A DNA stretch of 20,000 bases from Mesostigma viride. Taxonomy: Eukaryota > Streptophyta > Mesostigmatophyceae > Mesostigmatales > Mesostigmataceae. This document shows, piece by piece, positions 1 through 7,601 of the stretch (within the stretch, counting starts at the first letter, position 1; each line of letters starts with the position of its first letter). The notes under the pieces were generated by a model that worked only from the letters and a program-made list of their open reading frames with translations, made no database searches and was not told the origin of the DNA. A program made the position numbers and the translations under genes. The stretch lies in contig RPFO01000165.1 of assembly GCA_009746045.1 (NCBI GenBank), positions 934,046 through 954,045 of the forward strand, given 5' to 3'.

Positions 1-590
1 CCAGATCTCAATGCATTTACATATGTATTAAAAAATATAATTACTTACAGCAGAGTGAAATCACTCAAACCAAAGCAAACGCCCAGCTATAAACCTATAT
101 ACAGAGCCATGTCAAAGCTCTATACTACTGCATTTACATATGTACTACTGTAATATGCCATAGGCCATTTAACCAAACCCGTTTACTCCAGGAATAGAGG
201 AAGGAAACACAACTAAACTGCCGTGACCCAAGCTAATATGTGTTAATTCATTTAACACACGCCGAGTGACCACACAAGGAGTGGAACGTGCATAAATGGT
301 CACCAACGGTCCAACAGGCTTGGGCCGACCTGGCCCTCGCCTGCAGAAACACAGAAACACAGGTAAGTGCACAGATGCACGCCGGTCCACTACATTCTAC
401 CGAAGGATAAGGACCACTAATAAAGTACGCGGCGCGGCGCCCAAAGGCACCCAATATACCACAGTACTGTTACGAGGACAATCATGTCCCAGATAGAACT
501 ACACGTAAACCTAGGAACAGTCGAGGCCAAGGACCTAATTTACGTCCGTAACTACAACGAATTGTTACGCGACGTAACAGGCTGCTGATC
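1..590. other. Left flank without a recognisable gene
   Basis: I see no convincing gene here. Only short open frames occur, on both strands, overlapping one another and without recognisable motifs. One direct repeat is visible: the 16 bases TGCATTTACATATGTA occur at 12-27 and again at 129-144. The segment ends near 580-593, where homology to the gag-pol junction of element B seems to begin. It could be host DNA or unrelated transposon debris. Confidence 0.5.
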
Positions 591-595
591 ATTGA

Positions 596-985
596 CTTGA
601 GCCTGCACACATCCCTGAACCCTGGAGGGTGCCCCCAGGGGTGTGTAATGTAGCTGCTAGTGACAGCAGTGAGGGGCAGCCCCATGCTCTAGTGAAAGAG
701 CCTATTGGACACGATGGGGCAAGCTTGGTTACCACAGAGAGTATGCCAGCTGTAGCTGCAGTGGTTACTCGCCAACGTGCCCGCCATGGCGGTGCTGAGC
801 CTGAGGTAGGACCTGGTGATGTGGACCCAGGTGGATCTCAGAAGCATTCTGACCGTGCAGGACTGGCACAGGATGGTCAGGATGAGGATAGGGCTGGAGA
901 CAGTCTGACAGGCACGACCCTGGTGCCTCCTGTACATAAGGGATCTGTACATACCTTGAGTGCTAATAATGACAATAAAAGTTTT
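596..985 (+). pseudogene. N-terminal spacer of element A pol, frameshifted from the rest
   Basis: This frame is open from just after a TGA at 593-595 and reads on to about 985. The downstream pol continues in another frame from about 979. In element B the matching spacer and integrase are in one frame, so a single-base indel in A is the simplest reading; it would lie near 976-990, where the sequence has short A and T runs. The encoded segment is rich in G, D, S, A and V and has no recognisable domain. It lies between gag and the integrase zinc-binding region. I see no protease motif in it, which matters for the domain-order claim. The usual start would be readthrough from gag, but gag is missing in this copy. 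Confidence 0.6.
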
Positions 986-990
986 CTCTC

Positions 991-3900
991 TTGTATGACA
1001 TTGCCTCAAGGTTGCATACCATGTTTGGCCATGCAGCTCAGTCTTTGCAAGTTGCTAGACGGCTGGGAGGAAGTGAGTTGTACTCCATCTGCCAACAGGT
1101 TGCTCAAGCTTGCAAGTGCAGGCTAGTTGCTAGAAAGCCCAAGCAGTCTCATGCCAGGACTCCTATTTTGCAGCCAGGCCATGTGCAGGTAGATATTCAG
1201 AGAATCAGGGGTTTGAAGCTGCTGGTGGCAGTGGACAGATATACCAAGTACAAGACCCTAGAGATCCTGCCTGACATGGAGAAGCCTACATTGATTGCTG
1301 CTCTGAAGTTGACAAGGAGCAGGTACCCTGGGTTGGAGTTGTTGCAGTGTGACATTCAGTTTGAGTGCTGTGAGAACCTGCCAGAGTTTCCAGAGTTGCT
1401 GATTACACCCAGGGAGAGCCACGGCCAGCAAGGGGTGGTGGAGAGAGCCATCCAAGAGATCAAGACTGTGCTGCTGGTGGAGAGGATTCCAAGGACGTCA
1501 TCTGCCATTGTGACATCTGCATGGCTACGTTCTGTGGAGGACAGGCTGAACCGGACTCCCATGTTCTTTGGTGACATTGCCATCAATCCTCTTATGCTGC
1601 ATACCAGGATGCTGCCAGCTGATGCTGAGCAGGCATGGAAGGAGAAGCTAGAGGCCAAGTTCCTCAAGCTGAGGCAGAAAGACAAGGGCTGGAGTGTCCT
1701 AGAACCTAACGTTGGACAACAGGTTGTTGTGTGGAAGGAACCAAGCTTTCCAGGGAAACGTGGCAGCTGGCATGATGGGGTGGTGACCCGAGTAGAAGCC
1801 GCTGGCCATAAGTGCTGGGTGGCCATTGATGGCTCCCAAGCAGTGCACCGTCTGTCCTGGTCAAAGATCCGTCCCCGGGGAGGTAATCAAGGAGACCTCT
1901 TCCAGGTGCCCGTTGGTGTACAAGGCGGGGGTGACGTGGAGCTTCCTGATCAGGGTGCTACAGCTGTATCGAGCCCTCAGGGTGACCCTGGCCCGGCCCC
2001 TGGGGTACCTTCACATACGGTGGTTGGGCAAGCAGGCGGACAGGCTGCACCTCCGGAACGGCCCGACACCAGGCCTAGGGGTGTGCGTCTATCAGATATT
2101 GTACAGGCTTTGCAAAGAGCCAAGAAGGAGCCTAAGGTGTCCAAGCTTGTCCAGTTGGATGAACCTGAGGTAGCTGCCATGGAGATAGATACCAATGCAC
2201 AGGTTTCTGTCATGGGACCTCAGCATACAGGAGAACTGCTGGTCGGAGAACCAAGTTGCCCCTGGGTGTCTGATTTCAGTGGTAGGACGCATCTAAGGGT
2301 GTTGGGAGAGGTTACTGCCCCTGTCATGGGTGTGGATGTGACCTTCCTTGTCCTAGAGGACTATGATGGCCCTGTGATTTTGGGTCAGAATTTTCTGGGC
2401 AATCCTGGGATTTCTATCAGAGCTACAGCTCTGAGAAGAGATGGCTGGGGGATGATTCCCCTAGAAAATTTCAGGACAACATTTCCAGTCAGGTGCAGGG
2501 CCAAGCCGGTCAAGGGTGTAAAATGGGATGAAGGGGAGGTGCCCCCAGCGGCCAGTTTGGTGATTCCAGCTGTGTTGCACCCCAGCAGTATTGGCATAAC
2601 TCACAGGAGCCTTGCTGCACACTCTCCTTTGACATATGACCAGCTGGTCCAAGAGATGAGCTCGCCTACTTTGTTTGAGGCTTGGAAGCTCGCCTTCTCC
2701 AAGGCATTGGAGGAGTGGTTGCAGTTTGAGTGTGCTGCACCAACAGACAGACGTCCCCCAGCATCAAGGAAGCTTGCTTTGAGATTTGTGCTGAAGAGGA
2801 AGGTTGTGGATGAGGTATCAGTGCCCCATGTCAGGCCTGTCCTGAATGAGTATCACGGCACGGGGAGTCTGCCAGGAGAGGAGCTGCTATACACGCCAGG
2901 GATGCTACACGACACATGGAGAATTTTGCTATGTCTCTACGTGGGGTTGCTGAACAGGGGAGCAGCTATGTCATCAGTGCTGCTGGACTTCAAGAGGGCA
3001 TTTTTAAAATCTGATCCAGAAGTGGCCAGGAGGGTGTGGAAGCAGGATGAGCCTTACTGTGTTGAGGTGCCTGCCATCTGGAAGCTGGAGCTGCATCAAC
3101 AATTCCTGGTTATTCTGAAGGGCCTGGAAGGACTCAGGTCGAGCCCAATCATCTGGAGACTCACGCTGCAGGAAGCTCTGATCAGTGAGTGTGGCTTGAG
3201 AGTGTCTTCAGTTGATCCCTGTTTGCTGCTGGCCCAATGGGAGGGTCTGCCAGTGTATGCTAGTTTGCATGGAGATGATCTGCATTTGCTAGCCCCCACG
3301 ACCTGGCTGAAGAAGTTTATTCCTGTCATCAGTGGCAAGTTTTCACTGGGCAAGGAGCTGTGGCAGGAGCCCAACAAGCCTGTAGTGTTCTGTGGAATGC
3401 AGGCTACCCTGTTCAGGAGGGACGGGGAGTGGAGTATCAGGCTTCAGGCTGGAGGAGATTATAAACAGACCATTGTGAAGGCCTTGCCAGAGAAGATCAC
3501 CCAGGCTGCAGGACCTGAGTTGAGAGGCATGTGGGCCTGGTTTGCCAGCATCTGTGGTCCGTCTTTGATGGTCCATAGCAGAATGCCTGATGAGGTGCTT
3601 GAGGATGAGAAGCCTCGAGTCATAGCCCGGTTGGTGGAGAGTACCCCTGATCTGATTTTGTCTGGGATTGACTTTGCCCAGCCTATCACCTTGGAGATCT
3701 TTGTTGACAGTTCCATGGATGCTCGCCAGGTTACCAAGGTCAGGGGGAGATCTGCTGCTCTGTTTGCTTTTTATCAGAGCAGGGCAAGTTTGTTCAGCTG
3801 GTACAGCAGACTGCAGAAGAGGGTCTGTATCAGTTCAGATGTGGCAGAATGCAGGGCCATATGCGAGGGGATCCAGTCCAGCCTGTACATAAAGGAGTTA

Positions 3901-4185
3901 ATGCTGGAGCTGGCTTCAGTTACCCCTTGGACCTTGCAGATGGAGACGTTGTTGCTAACAGACAGCATGGGTATGGTCCAGTTTGTTCACAAGCAGCTGG
4001 CCAGAAGCCGGGACCTGGATTATTTGTTGCTGAAGGAGTTGGCCAGTTTGGTTGACTTGAAGCATATCCCTGGCGAGGAGAACCCTGCTGATGCATTGAC
4101 AAAGCTGCCACACAAGGCCCCAGCCCAGTACAATGTACTGAGGAAGCTCATGAATGCTGACTGTCAAGTCGGTCTATCTGTCTAA
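991..4185 (+). CDS. pol: Pol polyprotein of element A: integrase, protease, reverse transcriptase, RNase H
   Basis: Residues below count from a TTG at 991; the frame opens at 979 and no true start is implied. A zinc-binding region (H9, H14, C41, C43) is followed by a DDE integrase core: D68, D121 and E151 in HGQQGVVER, equivalent to the copia PQQNGVVER. An SH3-like C-terminal domain lies at about 240-296 (VVVWKE, GKRGSW, HRLSWSKIRP). A retropepsin-like domain follows at about 392-475, with DTNA at 400-403 and ILGQNFL at 463-469. Copia-type RT (about 570-870) has D666 in DFKRAF and the catalytic LHGDD at 759-763. RNase H (about 898-1040) shows D906, E953, D991 and D1034, the last in ADALTKL. 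The frame has no internal stop across 1064 codons. The gene would make cDNA and integrate it. The protease sits after integrase, which is not the copia or gypsy order. Confidence 0.9.
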   Translation: MYDIASRLHTMFGHAAQSLQVARRLGGSELYSICQQVAQACKCRLVARKPKQSHARTPILQPGHVQVDIQRIRGLKLLVAVDRYTKYKTLEILPDMEKPTLIAALKLTRSRYPGLELLQCDIQFECCENLPEFPELLITPRESHGQQGVVERAIQEIKTVLLVERIPRTSSAIVTSAWLRSVEDRLNRTPMFFGDIAINPLMLHTRMLPADAEQAWKEKLEAKFLKLRQKDKGWSVLEPNVGQQVVVWKEPSFPGKRGSWHDGVVTRVEAAGHKCWVAIDGSQAVHRLSWSKIRPRGGNQGDLFQVPVGVQGGGDVELPDQGATAVSSPQGDPGPAPGVPSHTVVGQAGGQAAPPERPDTRPRGVRLSDIVQALQRAKKEPKVSKLVQLDEPEVAAMEIDTNAQVSVMGPQHTGELLVGEPSCPWVSDFSGRTHLRVLGEVTAPVMGVDVTFLVLEDYDGPVILGQNFLGNPGISIRATALRRDGWGMIPLENFRTTFPVRCRAKPVKGVKWDEGEVPPAASLVIPAVLHPSSIGITHRSLAAHSPLTYDQLVQEMSSPTLFEAWKLAFSKALEEWLQFECAAPTDRRPPASRKLALRFVLKRKVVDEVSVPHVRPVLNEYHGTGSLPGEELLYTPGMLHDTWRILLCLYVGLLNRGAAMSSVLLDFKRAFLKSDPEVARRVWKQDEPYCVEVPAIWKLELHQQFLVILKGLEGLRSSPIIWRLTLQEALISECGLRVSSVDPCLLLAQWEGLPVYASLHGDDLHLLAPTTWLKKFIPVISGKFSLGKELWQEPNKPVVFCGMQATLFRRDGEWSIRLQAGGDYKQTIVKALPEKITQAAGPELRGMWAWFASICGPSLMVHSRMPDEVLEDEKPRVIARLVESTPDLILSGIDFAQPITLEIFVDSSMDARQVTKVRGRSAALFAFYQSRASLFSWYSRLQKRVCISSDVAECRAICEGIQSSLYIKELMLELASVTPWTLQMETLLLTDSMGMVQFVHKQLARSRDLDYLLLKELASLVDLKHIPGEENPADALTKLPHKAPAQYNVLRKLMNADCQVGLSV

Positions 4186-4914
4186 AAGCTGAGAGCTGGG
4201 TGCTTAAGTCTCTGGATATCAGGCTGGGAGCTTGATTGTACATAATCCTGAGCACACCTTGAGGGGTGAGACATGTCTCTGGTGTGGGAATGTCTGACAT
4301 TGTCTCTGATGGAGAGATGTCTATCTGGGGTTTTCATCTCAGTCTGAGGTTTCCCCAGATCTGTGGTTTGTGGGCGGGGTTCGATTCCCTGGTGCCGTCT
4401 TAAGGCGGAGTTTCACGGACTGGCTGACCCATCCACCATGCTGGTGAGGTGGCGACAGGTCCCCTGATTTTCCACGGTTGGAACGAGTATAGGAGCTTGT
4501 GTTTTGCATGTGCTTCGCGTAGATGTTGTGTCTGGTTCGATAAGGGGCAGCAGACCGGCGCCGACTCCCGTCTGGGGGTCAGCAATGTTTTCTGATGAGC
4601 TGTTGTGGGTGATCTGTGGGGTTTCGCCTAAGGTCCTGAAGGTTGTACATACTTCTCAAGTTCTTAGCTGAACACCTATGGGCTGCCACAGTTGGCCAAC
4701 CTCTTGTACATGGGTAACACAACGAGCCTCCCGTGAAGGGATAGGGACTCATTGTAATTTGTTTGTGCTCCTGAGCCAGTATGGGTGCTATGTACATATA
4801 ATAAGGAATCCAAGCTGACTGTCATGCCCAGCGGGTTGTGACTTGTAGTCGGGGAGGATGTCCAGTACCCATTGTGTGTGTTTGTATGTAGACTTGTGTG
4901 AGCTGCTACAGCTC
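4186..4914 (+). other. 3' untranslated region of element A
   Basis: This 0.7-kb stretch lies between the pol stop and the polypurine tract and has no convincing reading frame, so there is no env-like gene. It contains a T-arm-like motif at 4372-4393 shared exactly with element B; apart from that motif and a few bases before it, I see little similarity between the two 3' regions. Confidence 0.6.
4372..4393 (+). promoter_or_regulatory. Conserved tRNA T-arm / B-box-like motif in the 3' region of A
   Basis: The core GGTTCGATTCC fits the tRNA T-loop and RNA polymerase III B-box consensus GGTTCGANTCC. The flanking bases can pair as a five-base T stem (CGGGG with CCCTG, one G-U pair). All 22 bases recur in the 3' region of element B at 7301-7322, in the same orientation relative to pol, while most of the surrounding untranslated sequence differs. 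A full tRNA cloverleaf is not visible. A role in priming, packaging or transcription is inference. Confidence 0.55.
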
Positions 4915-4931
4915 AAGAAAAGAAAGGATTG
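4915..4931 (+). promoter_or_regulatory. Polypurine tract of element A
   Basis: A purine-rich run ending AAAGGATTG abuts the LTR start GAGTTAACG. Element B has a close match (AAGAAAAGAAGGGATTG) at the same place, which fixes the LTR boundary in A although A has only one LTR. In LTR elements this tract primes plus-strand DNA synthesis. Confidence 0.75.
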
Positions 4932-5570
4932 GAGTTAACGCCAAGCGCATTGGCGTGATCCTGATTCGGCATATCTCTGCGATTCCAGCGGCACCGGAAC
5001 GAGTTCATTCCGACAAGTATCAAGAAAGTTATGGCGTTCCGACTTCCCGGTCGCGCGCGAGCGCGAGCCGGCTGTTCTTCTAAGTCGGACGTGAATATTT
5101 GCCGACGACATATGGGGTCGACAGTAATTCCTGGGCTGACAGGAATTAGGTGCTGTACCTACGACGGTATTGGATTAATACGTCGTACGCAGGAAATAGG
5201 AACCTTAACCTGTGGTCTGTTGGTACCGCAGGCTTAGTCCTGGACTTCTAGGTGCAGATGCAATAATCACTGTGGTACTGTACTCTGTGGTCACTGTGCC
5301 TGTATGGCAGACCTACTGTATAGGACTGGGCGCTGTACAGGTAGTGAATACTGTACCGGGGTGTTATTACTGAGCAGGCCTCCTAGGCTGCTCAGGACTA
5401 GCAAGCACAGTGCACAAGTATATAAACAATAGGCCAGTGCCAATTGGGCATCTCTTGCGAGCCCGCCTCACGTGTGTTGCCTTGACTTGGCAAACGCGTG
5501 TAAAGCCTCAAGTGTGTGAGCGCTGTAACATTATCCAATTTTAACAAAGCTCCGTTTCCAACCATATTCA
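4932..5570 (+). repeat. 3' LTR of element A (far end estimated)
   Basis: The start is set by the polypurine tract and by the GAGTTAACG terminus shared with element B. The first bases form a hairpin with 7-bp arms, 4938-4944 and 4950-4956. Short blocks shared with the LTR of B in the same order include CGGCACC followed by GAACG near 4990-5002 and AAAGTTATG, one variable base, CGTT near 5025-5038. A TATA box lies at 5419-5426. The end at 5570 is only an estimate. Confidence 0.6.
5419..5426 (+). promoter_or_regulatory. TATA box in the LTR of element A
   Basis: TATATAAA on the plus strand lies about 490 bases into the LTR. In the LTR of element B a TATA-like sequence (CTATATGA) occurs about 430 bases in, with CAAG shortly before it in both. 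It is the likely U3 core promoter for element A transcription. Confidence 0.5.
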
Positions 5571-6033
5571 CACATTGCTGCATTGCAACCATATCCTTTA
5601 CATTGCGTTTGCTAAGAACGTTAACTGATATAGCTTGGTCAGGGGGGATGGCCAAGCTATCTCGGAAGCACGCATTGTGGTTGCCCGCTTGAACGTGGGA
5701 GTGACCACTGAGGTGTGGCTTGGTGCAGGGCTAAAGGTTGCTGTCTCGCAGCACTTGGCTCAACACTGCGTGGAAAGACCAGGAGCTCACACGCTCTGGG
5801 CTTTGTTACTAACTGTTTCCAGCGGCTGCTCATTAGGCCCGGTTACGCCCCTGGACCGTCTCCCACAAGCCCAGGACCCAATGATCGCCAGCCCCACCCC
5901 CGAGGCTGGAATTTCCCGGCATTGAAACCATTGTGGCGATAGGCCCTCTACCCTACCAAGGCCTTGGCTTGGAAACTGCTTAGCCAAGGCCCCGACCAGG
6001 GCTTGTGCTTTCGTAGGAAATTTTTATGGCATA
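5571..6033. other. Spacer between elements A and B
   Basis: No gene is recognised in this 0.46-kb stretch; the open frames are short and overlapping. It contains a strong inverted repeat at 5960-5991 (arms GGCCTTGGCT and AGCCAAGGCC, 12-base loop). Its last bases form one copy of the target duplication of element B. Confidence 0.5.
5960..5991. repeat. Perfect 10-bp inverted repeat (hairpin)
   Basis: Arms GGCCTTGGCT (5960-5969) and AGCCAAGGCC (5982-5991) are separated by a 12-base loop. No U run follows that would suggest a terminator. It lies about 40 bp outside element B, so it belongs to the target DNA. Function unknown. Confidence 0.6.
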
Positions 6034-6035
6034 GA
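6031..6035. repeat. Target site duplication of element B, left copy (ATAGA)
   Basis: ATAGA here matches ATAGA at 18666-18670 beyond the other LTR. The last two bases overlap the GA of GAGTT, so either the LTR begins GTTGTG with a 5-bp duplication, or it begins GAGTTGTG with only ATA duplicated. Confidence 0.65.
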
Positions 6036-6652
6036 GTTGTGAGGGTAAGAATGCCACGAATTCCGCCATGGTTCTTGCAGGAAGTTGCCTTTATTAATAA
6101 CAAGGAAACACAGACGTAAGTCACGTCACTTCCAAGACTGCACGCAGCACAGACGACAGGGTCGCAGTGCCAAGAGAACGTGCACGCAAGAACTAGCGCC
6201 CCAGTGTGACCAAGTCACTCATATAGCTTGCTAGGGACGCGTCCAAGTATTCAGCTGCACTGTCACAGCTGAACTGTCAATCAATTGATTACACAGACTC
6301 TGGCACGCCTTTGGCGCGCAGATCTATCAATTGTCCATACGGCTAGTCCTGTGGACCTATCCGTACACTAGTCAGCATCAATTGTCTCATAGGTCCTGGC
6401 GCGCTACAGTGCGCCTACCTATCAATTGACCATCAAGTCCTGTACAAGTCCTGTCAACGTCCTGCGGACTATCAAAGTGACACTTGTACATCCTGTGTCC
6501 GTACGCGCCCACAGTGGCGCGCCGGGTACTGTCGGCACAGCCTAGGAAACGTCATAACTTTTACGTTCCTTAACCAAATGAGGCGTTCAAGGTGCCGTTG
6601 GAAAGAGCGTAACAATCTCTATCCATCTAACGTAAATCCTTTACGTTAACTC
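6034..6652 (-). repeat. 3' LTR of element B
   Basis: It is 619 bp and differs from the other copy by one extra A in a run near 6102 and two substitutions near 6198-6203. Its ends form a GAGTT/AACTC inverted repeat rather than the usual TG...CA. Read on the minus strand it starts GAGTTAACG with a perfect 8-bp hairpin (plus-strand arms 6629-6636 and 6640-6647). It contains four ATCAATTG motifs (6280, 6326, 6377, 6421), a TATA-like CTATATG near 6220-6226, and AATAAA at 6090-6095. This gives a plausible U3-R-U5 layout. Confidence 0.9.
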
Positions 6653-6672
6653 CAATCCCTTCTTTTCTTTAG
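6653..6672 (-). promoter_or_regulatory. Polypurine tract of element B
   Basis: On the minus strand this reads CTAAAGAAAAGAAGGGATTG and abuts the LTR start GAGTTAACG. It closely matches the tract of element A at 4915-4931. It would prime plus-strand cDNA synthesis. Confidence 0.75.
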
Positions 6673-7300
6673 GGATCACATCCCCTGCCAGGGACCCTTG
6701 AAGTAGCTTGAAATGTCCTTCACTCCAGCTTGAAGCTTGAACAGATGTCTTTAATGGCCATTGCCATTCCCCCAGCCTTTTCTTTTAAGGAACTGGAAAA
6801 GAAACAGATCTGCCACAGGGAAAACCATTCCATGAGAAATGGATAAAAACCTATGGAAGTGGCATTACAGAGTACCACCAGATATTAGAAGCACACAAAA
6901 TTAAATACATACAGGTTAATTCTATGAGGTCTTCTCCAGGAATTAATCCCATCACCTCGGTAGAGCCTCCAGTACAATGACCTTCTGGCGGTGAGTTACA
7001 TTAATCCCAGATACTAATCCCATAAAACCCAGTACATATTCAATATAAGTACAATAAATCCATGACAATTAAAATACCACTTGACAAAGTAAGGCGTATT
7101 ACAATAGTTTGCCTGTCATTCTCTCAACAGGGGTCTATTGGCGCCCGTCTTACGGCGCCCGTCTACTTGCCAGATGGTAAACTGCCACAGCAAACAAATG
7201 ACAAAATGAAACACATAGGCAACAATTAAATCCTGCCCTGGGGAACTAGGGAAGTCTGAACAGGCAAACACCTGAACAGGCCAGCTTGTAGAAACATAAT

Positions 7301-7322
7301 ACCAGGGAATCGAACCCCGCCC
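7301..7322 (-). promoter_or_regulatory. Conserved tRNA T-arm / B-box-like motif in the 3' region of B
   Basis: Read on the minus strand, this is identical over 22 bases to 4372-4393 of element A, including the B-box core GGTTCGATTCC. It lies about 280 bases after the pol stop in B and about 190 after it in A. Its preservation between otherwise dissimilar 3' regions argues for a function, but which one cannot be told from sequence. Confidence 0.55.
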
Positions 7323-7601
7323 TATAAACCCCAGAATAAAGGTTCCCAGACCATTGTGAGAGGTATGTACAAATATACATTTCTTTTAAAATAGTATACA
7401 TGGTCTGTAATGGACCTGTCAACCTTGTGTAGTCAACAGCATGAACCCCAGCCAAAACCTGGCTGTATCCTGATTAAAATCAGAGTGAGTGTACCATGGT
7501 CCATGAGCCTTAGTACAGACTAAAATACAGGTATTATGCCAGTCACAATGCTGACACTACCACACAATCTGCTCTCCAATGCCCTATAACCATGCACCAG
7601 C

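Larger units (their letters stand above)
593..5570 (+). mobile_element. Element A: 5'-truncated copia-related LTR retrotransposon
   Basis: Element A belongs to the same family as element B on the other strand. The two share pol domain order and protein motifs, a polypurine tract of the same type (ending GGATTG), an LTR beginning GAGTTAACG, and a 3' T-arm-like motif. It lacks a 5' LTR, the leader, ORF1 and gag; the retained part begins about where gag ends in B. The 3' LTR starts at 4932. Its far end is unclear because there is no second LTR to compare, and about 5570 is an estimate from the LTR length of B (618 bp). The pol frame is long and open, so the copy is probably not very old despite the truncation. 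Confidence 0.85.
6653..7601 (-). other. 3' untranslated region of element B
   Basis: This 0.95-kb stretch between the pol stop and the 3' LTR has no convincing coding frame. It holds the T-arm-like motif at 7301-7322 and an 11-bp direct repeat, GGCGCCCGTCT, at 7140-7150 and 7154-7164. It is longer than the corresponding region of element A and mostly unlike it. Confidence 0.6.

Noticed and set aside
169-496. Short overlapping open frames on both strands in the left flank
   Set aside because: They overlap one another, have no recognisable motif and are within the length expected by chance.
1356-4167. Open frames of up to 156 codons on the minus strand opposite element A pol
   Set aside because: They are shadows of the well supported plus-strand pol, with no motifs of their own.
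4372-4393. A complete tRNA gene around the B-box-like motif
   Set aside because: Only a T-arm is visible; no D-arm, anticodon arm or matching acceptor strand could be found.
5635-5987. Overlapping open frames of 66-96 codons in the spacer between A and B
   Set aside because: They lie on both strands, have no recognisable domain and no supporting context.
6034-6652. The four ATCAATTG repeats considered as a CRISPR-like array
   Set aside because: The repeats are only 8 bp, lie within an LTR present at both ends of a retrotransposon, and the window is eukaryotic.
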